Below are positions 25,267-32,605 of a stretch of 64,000 nucleotides of DNA, one piece after another. A model generated the notes under the pieces. The model was not told where the DNA came from. It did not search any database and saw nothing but the letters and a program-made list of their open reading frames with translations. Source of the DNA: Fodinibius salsisoli (GTDB taxonomy: Bacteria; Bacteroidota; Rhodothermia; Balneolales; Balneolaceae); assembly GCF_026229185.1 (NCBI RefSeq), contig NZ_JAGGJA010000008.1, forward strand, positions 62,001 through 126,000, given 5' to 3'. The translations under genes were made by a program, and so were the position numbers. Every line of letters starts with the position of its first letter. Within the stretch, counting starts at the first letter, position 1.

Positions 25267-25880
25267 GGTCGCTTATAGTTTATGCCGTTAAGAATAAACT
25301 CTGTCAAAAAGGCTTTACGCTTTTTCAGAAATGCCCCGAAGTCCTGTTCATCAAACTCAAAAAGGGCCTCAACCATTGTCTGGGCAATAAATGGGAATAG
25401 GATAATCCCTACAATACTGACCAACAGTTGCCGGGGTTCTACCTCATCCATTCGTCCAGCCTGTACTTCTTCTTTGATTTGCTTTTCAAAAGCCTTGGGG
25501 GGATGGATATCCTTCTCCTTGATGAACTTCCGAAACCGATCCGGATTTTGGTTCATCTCATAAATGATAAACTGCGCAATCCGGGGATTGTCATCCAGAA
25601 AGGAATAGTAGGTGTCAATAAGTTGTTCAATTTTTTCATCAAAAGAAGCTTCGGCACCTAAAACGCTAAAAATTACCGGGAAGAAACGACTCACTTCACG
25701 CTGATATACCTTCTGGAACAGCTTGTCCTTGCTTCGAAAGTAATAGTGAAGCATCGATTTGTTAATCTCTGCCTCATCGGCAATCTCTTGCATCCGGGCA
25801 CCGGCATACCCTTTCTGCTGGAATACCCGGCTGGCCGCTTCAAAAATCTGCTCTTCGGTTTCCTGGTTATTATCTGACAT
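25263..25880 (-). CDS. TetR/AcrR family repressor of the efflux operon (CecR-like position)
   Basis: A 205-residue TetR regulator. Residues about 9-55 are the DNA-binding domain (IFEAASRVFQQKGYAGARMQEIADEAEINKSMLHYYFRSKDKLF); the C-terminal 150 residues form the helical ligand-binding and dimer domain. It is the first gene of the operon tetR-tolC-hydrolase-hlyD-ABC-ABC-permease-permease. The same first-gene position is held by CecR (YbiH) in E. coli. A 38-bp perfect palindrome lies 48-85 bases upstream of its start and is the obvious operator, so self-repression relieved by a pump substrate is likely; this is an inference. Confidence 0.92.
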   Translation of the reverse strand: MSDNNQETEEQIFEAASRVFQQKGYAGARMQEIADEAEINKSMLHYYFRSKDKLFQKVYQREVSRFFPVIFSVLGAEASFDEKIEQLIDTYYSFLDDNPRIAQFIIYEMNQNPDRFRKFIKEKDIHPPKAFEKQIKEEVQAGRMDEVEPRQLLVSIVGIILFPFIAQTMVEALFEFDEQDFGAFLKKRKAFLTEFILNGINYKRP

Positions 25881-25927
25881 GATCTGTTGATTATTTTTTC
25901 TCAGTTCAATAGTAAACTAAAACATTC

Positions 25928-25965
25928 AACTATAAAATTCAACTATTTGGTTGAATTTTATAGTT
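25928..25965 (-). promoter_or_regulatory. Palindromic operator of the TetR-efflux operon
   Basis: Left arm AACTATAAAATTCAAC (25928-25943), spacer TATTTG, right arm GTTGAATTTTATAGTT (25950-25965): perfect 16-bp arms. Within it ATTCAACTA occurs twice as a direct repeat (starting at 25924 and 25937). It lies 48 bases upstream of the TetR start codon and contains a TATAAAAT sequence that could serve as promoter -10, so bound repressor would block RNA polymerase. There is no T-run and no gene ends here, so it is not a terminator. Confidence 0.85.
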
Positions 25966-25995
25966 AGCACGTCTTCTATCTATTCATCTAAATAA

Positions 25996-26030
25996 AAAAG
26001 GCCTTCCAGAATAATTCTGGAAGGCCTTTT
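25996..26030 (-). terminator. Rho-independent terminator of the AAA+ ATPase gene
   Basis: Perfect 17-bp arms (AAAAGGCCTTCCAGAAT / ATTCTGGAAGGCCTTTT) around a single base, followed on the minus strand by TTATTT. It starts 25 bases after the AAA+ stop codon and separates that gene from the efflux operon. Confidence 0.92.
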
Positions 26031-26054
26031 AAATAATTATTAGAATTTTAATAG

Positions 26055-27767
26055 CTATCCGATGCGAAATTTTAGTTCATCAATTTTGGATAAAATTTCT
26101 CCCCTGTCCATTTCGCGATAGCGTTCGGGGAGTAATTCTTTGGAGGTACATTCAATGACAGCACTTAAGGTCTGCAGCTCAATTTCTTCGGGATAAGTGG
26201 GGGGCAAAAAGTCATTTAAAGCTATATCCAGTATTTCCGGCGTCACTCTCTCTTGATCTTGCGCTGCCGCCCGAAACTTAGCTCTTGTCAATGCTGCTTC
26301 CATATCTGCACCAGAAAATGATTTTAATCCCTGTTCAATTACCTTGGGTACATATTCTTCTGTAAGATCCAGCCCCGTTTTCTTTTTCATGGCTTCAAAG
26401 AGCTCAATTCTTTCTTCCTTTGTGTGGGGAGCAAACAAGGCCAGGTGCTCTTCTGCTCTTCCCTGCCGCTTAAGATCTACCGGCATAAGGTCAGGGCGCG
26501 CCGTCATCAGGAACCAGAGAATACGTCCACGATTCTGCGTGTCACTCATAAACGTAGCAATTTGTGAAAACACTCTGCTTGAGACGCCGCTGTCTCCGCC
26601 GGCATCCCGATCGCCCAGGTAAGCATCGGCTTCGTCAATCATGACGGCTACCGGGGCCATCGCTTTGAGGAGGCTCAAAATCTTTTCCAGGTTTCCTTCG
26701 GTGACGCCCTGCCACTGGCTTCGAAAATTCTTCAGCTTCACCATAGGGATACCCACTTCATTCGAAAAACAGGTTACCAGAAATGTTTTACCCGTCCCCA
26801 CAGGACCGCAAACCAGATACCCCATGGGCAAAACATCACGCCGGCCATTTTTAAGTGCCTGTACCGCCTGACGCAAATGCTGTTTTACCTTCGTATGGCC
26901 CGCTACATTATCCAGGGTATAGTCGGTATCTACGAATTCTAACAAGCCATATGCTTCTGATTCAATGAGCTCTTTTTTGGCCTCTGATAGCCTGCGATGT
27001 GTTATTTTTTCTTTATTCTCTCGGGCATTCGATAATACGCTACGGATGTTAATAAAATTAAGTCCCGCAGTTTGTTGGGCGACTACTTTTTTGCTGACTT
27101 CCGACAACGCCTGAAACTGCTCTTCTTTCAATTCATTACTAACGAACTGTGCCCGTTGCTGCTGATTGGGAATATTAATCCGAATACTATCAGTATATGG
27201 ATTTTGGACGACGGTCTTATTCAAGTCCGCCAGGTTCTCTGTAATAAGTACGGTAGTAAAATCGGCCGCTAAAAACATAGGATCATGAGCCCAGCGCGAT
27301 AGATAAACCATGGAGGTGCGATCTTCGGAACCGGTTGAACCCGCTTCATTCATCGGAATGATGGTTTCGGCATAATCGACAATCAGGGCAATACTTTTAT
27401 TACTGTCAATGCGAACGCGGAAGTATTGCTCGAGTAGCGAAAAGACACGAACCGGATCTTTGGGAAGCTTATCCGCATATTCCGTTCCGAGTAAAGAATC
27501 ACGTCCCGCTAACGCCTGGTTGAAATCCTTTCGGCTTTCCTGATCCCGAAAATAGATGCCCGAAGAGCGATCGTAAAAAATGACATAATCTCGTGCACCA
27601 AAAAACTCCTCAGAAAGAAAAGATTTGAGACGTACAAATTCAGTTGTGGATTCTCGTTTTAAAGGAACCAGGTCATGGACATTTCCATGTAAGATGAACT
27701 GGTTAATCGTACGACTCAAATATTTACGGGCAAATTCCCCGGCCCAATCTGGATAATGATTAAACAT
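26055..27767 (-). CDS. AAA+ ATPase with a degenerate first and an active second module, linked to the PspA locus
   Basis: A 570-residue cytoplasmic protein. Residues 20-40 carry a INQFILHGNVHDLVPL motif and the first module (about 100-210) keeps Walker-B-like (ALIVDYAET, 127-135) and sensor-1-like (TTVLITENL) strands but has no Walker A, so it should not hydrolyse ATP. The second module (about 285-500) is complete: GPVGTGKT at 321-328, Walker B VMIDEAD with Asp378/Glu379, sensor-1 strand FLMTARP and an arginine-finger segment RQGRAEEH (434-441). That layout suggests a hexameric remodelling machine. It is the last gene on the strand of the PspA cluster, after the CNNM gene, and its leader is a tract of eleven 7-bp repeats. 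Its target is unknown; PspA-type assemblies are my inference. Confidence 0.85.
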   Translation of the reverse strand: MFNHYPDWAGEFARKYLSRTINQFILHGNVHDLVPLKRESTTEFVRLKSFLSEEFFGARDYVIFYDRSSGIYFRDQESRKDFNQALAGRDSLLGTEYADKLPKDPVRVFSLLEQYFRVRIDSNKSIALIVDYAETIIPMNEAGSTGSEDRTSMVYLSRWAHDPMFLAADFTTVLITENLADLNKTVVQNPYTDSIRINIPNQQQRAQFVSNELKEEQFQALSEVSKKVVAQQTAGLNFINIRSVLSNARENKEKITHRRLSEAKKELIESEAYGLLEFVDTDYTLDNVAGHTKVKQHLRQAVQALKNGRRDVLPMGYLVCGPVGTGKTFLVTCFSNEVGIPMVKLKNFRSQWQGVTEGNLEKILSLLKAMAPVAVMIDEADAYLGDRDAGGDSGVSSRVFSQIATFMSDTQNRGRILWFLMTARPDLMPVDLKRQGRAEEHLALFAPHTKEERIELFEAMKKKTGLDLTEEYVPKVIEQGLKSFSGADMEAALTRAKFRAAAQDQERVTPEILDIALNDFLPPTYPEEIELQTLSAVIECTSKELLPERYREMDRGEILSKIDELKFRIG

Positions 27768-27771
27768 TCAC

Positions 27772-27848
27772 TTAGCGGTTAGCGGTTAGCGGTTAGCGGT
27801 TAGCGGTTAGCGGTTAGCGGTTAGCGGTTAGCGGTTAGCGGTTAGCGG
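27772..27848. repeat. Eleven perfect tandem TTAGCGG heptamers abutting the AAA+ start codon
   Basis: Eleven identical 7-bp units (77 bases) end 4 bases upstream of the ATG at 27767. On the coding strand the tract reads CCGCTAA repeated, then GTGA and ATG. A TGA codon lies directly before the ATG in frame, so repeat-number change cannot alter the protein; it would alter the distance between promoter and start and the leader. No Shine-Dalgarno sequence is present. A perfect tract of this length is expected to slip during replication. Confidence 0.95.
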
Positions 27849-27987
27849 AGGGTGATGATTTTCAATCTCCCTGTCAAGGATTATTTCTAGTTTCCAATTT
27901 CCAGCATCCAACCTTTAAACTCCAGCTTCCACCTGCCAAACTTAAAACTTTACACTTCTTGCTTCTCACTTTTTATACTTTACTTTC
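27849..27987. other. Pyrimidine-rich gap between the repeat tract and the CNNM gene
   Basis: The 139 bases are made of degenerate short units (TTTCCAATTTCCAGC, CATCCAACCTTTAAACTCC, CTTAAAACTTTACACTTCTT). They contain no gene and no terminator, so read-through from the CNNM gene into the AAA+ gene is possible, and a promoter for the AAA+ gene would have to lie here. Confidence 0.5.
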
Positions 27988-29262
27988 TTAGTCCAGTGTT
28001 ACCAGTTTAATGGTCTCAATTCGGCTGCTTGTGGCCTTGCTGATGATTATTTTATTGCCATCAATGAACAACTCTTCATTTACTTTCGGAATACGTCCCA
28101 GTGAGTTGATGACATAACCGGCTACGGTTTCAAATTCTCCTGATTTATCGGACAATTCAATTTCAGGAAACTTCTCCATCAGGTCTTCCATCTCAATTCC
28201 ACCACTCAGAATGTAGGTGTTGGTGGAAATCTTTTTCATAAACTGATCCTCGGTATCATATTCATCCTGAATATCTCCCACTACTTCTTCCAGGAGATCT
28301 TCGATGGTAACCATTCCAGCGGTACCTCCGTATTCATCAATCACAACGGCTACAGAAATATTCGACTTTCTAAACTCGGTAAGCAAATCCTTGGATCGCT
28401 GTGTTGCCGGCACAAGCTTAACGGGACGCATAATCTCAATTAAATTCTCGGGATGGCTGAACAGATCGTATGCAAAGATAACCCCAATGATGTCATCAAT
28501 GGATTCCTGATATACCAGCAGCTTGGAGAAGCCCGAAGTAATGAAAAGCTTTAAGGTTTCGTCAATGCTCGTTCCTTTCTCTACGGCTACAATATCTGTT
28601 CGGGGAATCATTGATTCCTTAACCCGCATATTGGATAGCTCCAATACGTTGTGCAAAATTTCGGAATCCTCTTTATCCAAATCCTGTCCCCCGGTATCGC
28701 GGAGTTCCTTGAAGATCATCTCCACGTCTTCACGGCTAAATATCTGGTCTTTTGAAACAGAATTGGGCTGTACTAATTTGATTACCATTTTGGAAGCTGC
28801 GTTGGCAATCACAATAAAGGGCTTAAACAAATAATAGCATATTTGCTGGGGAACCGCGATAATTTTCATCCACCAATCCGCGTGGATCCGAAAAAGTGCT
28901 TTGGGTAAGATCTCCCCGAAAAGCATAATAACTACGGAAGCAATAATGGTCTGAAGAATAAGGATGGTCACTTCAGAGGGAAGCGCTCCCACCCAGTTTT
29001 GATAGAGAGTGGTAATTGGAGATACTAAAAAAATCGCCATTAAGGTTGCATACACCACATTCACGATATTATTTCCAACCAGGGTAGTGGTAAGGAATGT
29101 CTCCGGGTTCCGGACAAAATTATTGACCATTCGTCCGGTCCATGAGTCCTTGCGCGATTCAATTTCCAGCTTTAGCCGGTTGGCGCTCACAAAGGCCATC
29201 TCTGATCCAGAGAAGAATCCGCTAAGGAAAATGGTTAAAACTATAAGAAAAAATTCCGTCAT
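27988..29262 (-). CDS. CNNM/CorC (HlyC/CorC) family membrane protein with CBS pair
   Basis: A 424-residue protein with an N-terminal DUF21/CNNM transmembrane domain (about 1-185, beginning FFLIVLTIFLSGFFSGSEMAF), two CBS domains (about 205-330; SMIPRTDIVAVEKG and GTAGMVTIEDLLEEVVGDIQDEYD) and a C-terminal CorC_HlyC domain (about 345-424). Members are implicated in Mg2+ or Co2+ efflux and in envelope integrity; the name hemolysin is historical. It belongs to the PspA-AAA+ gene string on the minus strand, between the enoyl-CoA hydratase gene and the AAA+ gene. Confidence 0.93.
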   Translation of the reverse strand: MTEFFLIVLTIFLSGFFSGSEMAFVSANRLKLEIESRKDSWTGRMVNNFVRNPETFLTTTLVGNNIVNVVYATLMAIFLVSPITTLYQNWVGALPSEVTILILQTIIASVVIMLFGEILPKALFRIHADWWMKIIAVPQQICYYLFKPFIVIANAASKMVIKLVQPNSVSKDQIFSREDVEMIFKELRDTGGQDLDKEDSEILHNVLELSNMRVKESMIPRTDIVAVEKGTSIDETLKLFITSGFSKLLVYQESIDDIIGVIFAYDLFSHPENLIEIMRPVKLVPATQRSKDLLTEFRKSNISVAVVIDEYGGTAGMVTIEDLLEEVVGDIQDEYDTEDQFMKKISTNTYILSGGIEMEDLMEKFPEIELSDKSGEFETVAGYVINSLGRIPKVNEELFIDGNKIIISKATSSRIETIKLVTLD

Positions 29263-29336
29263 TTTGATATTGGCTATAAGGAATACAGGTATAAGGATAT
29301 AAGGTCAAAGTGTTTTGAATTCCCAAATACCTTGAC

Positions 29337-29474
29337 CTATGATTTATTTTTCTGCTCTTTCACATATCCGATGTAACCGTTTAACGTAATTTTTGCATCT
29401 TCAATCAGTTTCGTTCCTTCTTTAAATTGGGTTTTATCTATAAAGTTAAAGTCCAAACAACTAATGTAACAATG
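29337..29474 (-). pseudogene. C-terminal remnant of a four-helix-bundle (23S rRNA intervening-sequence type) protein
   Basis: Forty-five codons and a stop read LDFNFIDKTQF and then KLIEDAKITLNGYIGYVKEQ, the last two helices typical of the small four-helix-bundle proteins related to 23S rRNA intervening-sequence proteins. The frame has no start and is closed upstream by TAA, and the first half of the gene cannot be found in any frame. It is therefore a decayed fragment in the gap between the enoyl-CoA hydratase and CNNM genes. Family assignment is from memory of the pattern. Confidence 0.55.
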
Positions 29475-29553
29475 TTATCTTCAGAGCTAACATTATATAT
29501 TTTATCCCTATCGGTATTGCATTCCTCATTCCCCTTATTTCTCATAAATCCAA

Positions 29554-30333
29554 TCACTTACCCTTGAAATCCGGTTTTCGTTTTTCCAGAAAAGCGGACG
29601 TCCCTTCAACGAAATCTTCGGTTTCACACAGACTGCCAAACAGTTCAGCTTCTTTCTCAAAGCCAGCTTCCTTACCAGACTGGTAAACGGCTTCTATGGC
29701 ATATCTAACAGCAATGGGACCATTTTCTAATATCTTATGGATGAGCGAACGGGCAGCTTCTTCCAGATCCTCTTCAGCAATGCGGTTGACTAAACCCCAT
29801 TGGTATGCTTTTTCTGCTTTAATCTGCTTTGTTGTCAGAATCAACTCGAGAGCACGAGCCTGGCCAATAATATGCCGTAACCGCTGCGTGCCTCCGTATC
29901 CCGGAATGAGTCCCAGTCCTACTTCCGGTAATCCAAAGACCGCATTGGTTCCCGCAACGCGCAAATGGCATGCCATGGCCAATTCAGCTCCTCCTCCCAG
30001 TGCGTATCCATTAACGGCTGCTACCACCGGCTTGCGAAGATCCTCAAGCTGCTGAAAAACCTGTTGCCCTTTTCGCGACTTTTCTTTGCCGGATGGGCTA
30101 TCCAATGCCCGCAGTTCCTTAATATCAGCCCCGGCAACAAATGCTTTATCGCCCGTGCCGGTAACAATGACGGCTAAGACGCTCTCATCATTCTGGATGG
30201 TTGTAAAAACATCAGACAATTCCTCCAGAACTTGAGTATTTAAGGCATTTAATTTTTTGGGGCGATTGATGGTAACGGTAGCAATTCCCTGATCATCGGT
30301 ATCAAGGATAATCGTTTCATACGGTTGACTCAT
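29554..30333 (-). CDS. Enoyl-CoA hydratase/isomerase family protein
   Basis: A 259-residue crotonase. Both catalytic glutamates of true enoyl-CoA hydratases are present, Glu117 in GGGAELAMAC and Glu137 in LPEVGLGLIPGYGGTQRL, and the oxyanion strands AFVAGADIKEL and NGYALGGG are intact, so it should add water to trans-2-enoyl-CoA in fatty-acid or amino-acid breakdown. It starts only 5 bases before the stop... on the coding strand it follows the 296-residue membrane coiled-coil gene by 5 bases, so it is cotranscribed with the PspA cluster although its chemistry has no obvious link to membrane stress. Confidence 0.93.
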   Translation of the reverse strand: MSQPYETIILDTDDQGIATVTINRPKKLNALNTQVLEELSDVFTTIQNDESVLAVIVTGTGDKAFVAGADIKELRALDSPSGKEKSRKGQQVFQQLEDLRKPVVAAVNGYALGGGAELAMACHLRVAGTNAVFGLPEVGLGLIPGYGGTQRLRHIIGQARALELILTTKQIKAEKAYQWGLVNRIAEEDLEEAARSLIHKILENGPIAVRYAIEAVYQSGKEAGFEKEAELFGSLCETEDFVEGTSAFLEKRKPDFKGK

Positions 30334-30338
30334 AAAGC

Positions 30339-31229
30339 TTATTCTTTGACACGATTTGAAGGATTTCCACTGGATTCTGAACCGGTTTGTTGCTGTTTTT
30401 CCATCTCCAGGAACTCTGCATCCAGATCTAAATCATTAAAACTTGAGTTGAAAGGTAAGATTTCCCGATCCATATCGTCAATCAGTTGCGATGTTTCTTC
30501 TACCTCTTCAAGCAGGTTATCTAGCTGAAAACCGATCTCTTCGGGCTTACTCATCGTCATCGACTGCTCATAGATATATTGAATAGCATCCTCAATAGTC
30601 TCGAGATGAGTCTCACAGATAAGATATTTTTCTTTGGCAATCTCGAATTTCTTGAGTCGCTTCTTAAGTATACCAACCCGACGATTGGTGGTTCGCTTCA
30701 GACGCTCGGATTGCATATTCTCCATTTTCCGCTCCTCTTTTTGCACCTCCACCTTCAGGCTTTCCTCTACCGATGTATTCATATACAGCTGATAGCGCTT
30801 ATGAAGATCCAACAACGTAAGATAGTTGGAAACCAGCTCCTGTATTTTTTGCCTGATATTTTCCAACAGACCCTGAGAGCTGTAAGGAAGCTTATCAAAA
30901 TTTTCTTTGACCAGCTTAGTCAATCGCTTCAACGTTAAGAATCGCTTCTGGCTTTGAGCATCCAGTTCCTGAAAGGTCGATCGCTCATTATCCATTGCAT
31001 TCTGCTCATGCAACTTCTGATACTTTACCCGTTTCCGATAGCGGGGCAGTCGAGGAAGAATACCCAAATACATCAGCTCCGTTCCAAAAGCCATGGTCAA
31101 AATAAGACTGGATAACATACCCACATCACTCAATACAAAGGCTGATATGGTTGCAATCAGTAACATTCCCAAATTGACGGGATGTAAGAAAGCCTCACGC
31201 GTAAAATTTATGGCTTGCTCTTCACTCAT
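30339..31229 (-). CDS. Membrane-anchored coiled-coil protein of the PspA cluster, function unknown
   Basis: A 296-residue protein with two adjacent hydrophobic helices (about 17-57) that form a hairpin membrane anchor, then a basic PRLPRYRKRVKY segment and a long, highly charged alpha-helical region (about 70-265) predicted by eye to be coiled coil, and a Ser/Asn-rich tail. I recognise no family. Its start codon overlaps the stop of the next upstream gene by 4 bases (ATGA), so it is made together with the 162-residue coiled-coil protein. Topology suggests a cytosolic coiled coil held at the inner membrane, a plausible docking partner for PspA. Confidence 0.7.
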   Translation of the reverse strand: MSEEQAINFTREAFLHPVNLGMLLIATISAFVLSDVGMLSSLILTMAFGTELMYLGILPRLPRYRKRVKYQKLHEQNAMDNERSTFQELDAQSQKRFLTLKRLTKLVKENFDKLPYSSQGLLENIRQKIQELVSNYLTLLDLHKRYQLYMNTSVEESLKVEVQKEERKMENMQSERLKRTTNRRVGILKKRLKKFEIAKEKYLICETHLETIEDAIQYIYEQSMTMSKPEEIGFQLDNLLEEVEETSQLIDDMDREILPFNSSFNDLDLDAEFLEMEKQQQTGSESSGNPSNRVKE

Positions 31230-31714
31230 TGTTTCTGCGATTGATTATTAGCACTATTCTTATTGGACTCAGGACTTGTTTTTTCTTCCGAGCTTGTTGT
31301 ATCCGGCCCTATTGTCTTCTTCACCTGGATGGTATCAGCCTGCTGTTCAATTTCTTTATAAAGCACCCCCATTTCCATCTTCAGCTGTTTAAGGGTTTCT
31401 TTAGCTTTAGCCCGGTTCATCTGTTCATCCAGTTCCTGTTTCTCCACATCCGGAGATGGGCCTTCCCCTGACAAGTCATCCATAGCCACATCCAGCCGCG
31501 CTTCAACAGACGCCAACTTATGCTTGACAGAGTGCAAAAAGCTGTCAAACGATTCCAGCATCTGCGTCTTGTCCATATCTTTGAGAGCCTTCGAAATATT
31601 ATGAGTTTTCTTAGCCCTTGACAGCCGCTCCTTAGCCTCCCGCATTTTTCGGTAATGCGCTTTGTACTCCTCTTTGAGACGTTTACGTTCGTTGCGGCTT
31701 TCTTCGCTCATCAT
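31226..31714 (-). CDS. Small soluble coiled-coil protein of the PspA cluster, function unknown
   Basis: A 162-residue protein, almost all charged alpha helix up to residue 130 (RNERKRLKEEYKAHYRKM; ETLKQLKMEMGVLYKEIEQQ), then a flexible Ser/Thr/Asn-rich tail. No membrane segment and no known motif. It begins with two Met codons, either of which could be used. The leader consists of TTANNGG heptamers (31720-31740) with no Shine-Dalgarno sequence. It lies between pspA and the membrane coiled-coil gene and overlaps the latter by 4 bases. Confidence 0.7.
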   Translation of the reverse strand: MMSEESRNERKRLKEEYKAHYRKMREAKERLSRAKKTHNISKALKDMDKTQMLESFDSFLHSVKHKLASVEARLDVAMDDLSGEGPSPDVEKQELDEQMNRAKAKETLKQLKMEMGVLYKEIEQQADTIQVKKTIGPDTTSSEEKTSPESNKNSANNQSQKQ

Positions 31715-31719
31715 TCAGG

Positions 31720-31740
31720 TTACAGGTTAAAGGTTAAAGG
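31720..31740 (-). repeat. Three TTANNGG heptamers at the start codon of the small coiled-coil gene
   Basis: TTACAGG, TTAAAGG, TTAAAGG on the + strand, in register with an ATTCAGG unit next to the ATG at 31714. The motif and its place match the expanded TTAGCGG tract before the AAA+ gene. Confidence 0.55.
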
Positions 31741-31819
31741 ACGCTGACGAATCTTCATTATCATGTCAAAAGGTAATTTTAACCTTCCAGCTTCTCACGT
31801 CTGTCGGATCGCTTCTCAC

Positions 31820-32605
31820 TTAAGACTGCGACCGTTCCTTATTTCCAATCGTTTTTCCTTGCTCTTTTTCGGTAGATTCTTCATCAATTTCAATTTCTCC
31901 TCCTTCGGAAGAGCCGACGCTTTTTTCTTTTTCTGTCGTCTCTTCCTTACCCATCTCTGATTTAAACTGTTTGACCAGCTCACTGGCCCGCAGTTTCTCG
32001 GCATTGGCTTCAATTTCCATTGCTTCCGTATCTACGCTATCCAATGCCAATTCCATACGTGCTTCGTTTTTAGCCGTTTCTTCATTCAGCCGATTGACCA
32101 TTTCATCGTGTGTTTGGTCAAGCCCACCTGTTTCAAATTGCTCCAGTGCATCGGCGACCTTTCCCTGCCACTCGGCTCGTTCACTGGCCCGTAAGGCTTC
32201 TTTGGCCTCCTGAATTTTGCGGTCTTTTTCACGAATAAATGCTTTTTTAACTTTCAGCGCTTTCTCATAGGCCTGTTCTGCAAATTTCATCTGCTCTCTA
32301 GAAGTGGAAAGGTTTTCTTTCGCCTTTTCCAGCTGCAGCGCATAGCCTTCGGCAATATCATCGCGATCGGCATTAATAGCCGACTTAATTTTAGAGGTAA
32401 GATTCTCAATTCGGTTTTCGTATTTCTTCACTTCTTTCTGAAGCATGATCATATTGGCCTTCACTGTGGCAATATTTTCATTCATCTGGGGAATTTGGTC
32501 ATTCAAATCCCTAATATTTTGCTCCAAAATAAGCTTGGGATCTTCCATTGAACTTACGAATCCACCGAATAGCGACTTGATAGCACGAATAAAGCGTTTA
32601 AACAT
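31820..32605 (-). CDS. pspA: PspA/IM30 (Vipp1) family protein, ESCRT-III-like
   Basis: A 261-residue PspA homologue. Residues 1-22 (MFKRFIRAIKSLFGGFVSSM) form the amphipathic membrane-binding helix, followed by EDPKLILEQNIRDLNDQI and the long coiled-coil hairpin (about 25-215) typical of the family, then a 45-residue acidic tail rich in Glu and Ser that classical PspA lacks. PspA/Vipp1 proteins polymerise into rods and rings that protect and remodel the inner membrane and share the ESCRT-III fold. No pspBC, pspF or sigma-54 site is seen; instead it heads a string with two coiled-coil proteins and, further on, an AAA+ ATPase. Confidence 0.92.
   Translation of the reverse strand: MFKRFIRAIKSLFGGFVSSMEDPKLILEQNIRDLNDQIPQMNENIATVKANMIMLQKEVKKYENRIENLTSKIKSAINADRDDIAEGYALQLEKAKENLSTSREQMKFAEQAYEKALKVKKAFIREKDRKIQEAKEALRASERAEWQGKVADALEQFETGGLDQTHDEMVNRLNEETAKNEARMELALDSVDTEAMEIEANAEKLRASELVKQFKSEMGKEETTEKEKSVGSSEGGEIEIDEESTEKEQGKTIGNKERSQS

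Noticed and set aside
25928-25965. Reading the long palindrome as a terminator
   Set aside because: It is AT-rich with no T-run, lies upstream of a TetR gene and does not follow a gene end; the true terminator is at 25996-26030.
27772-27848. Regular direct repeats that might be read as a CRISPR-like array
   Set aside because: Units are only 7 bp, contiguous and without spacers, and no cas gene is present.
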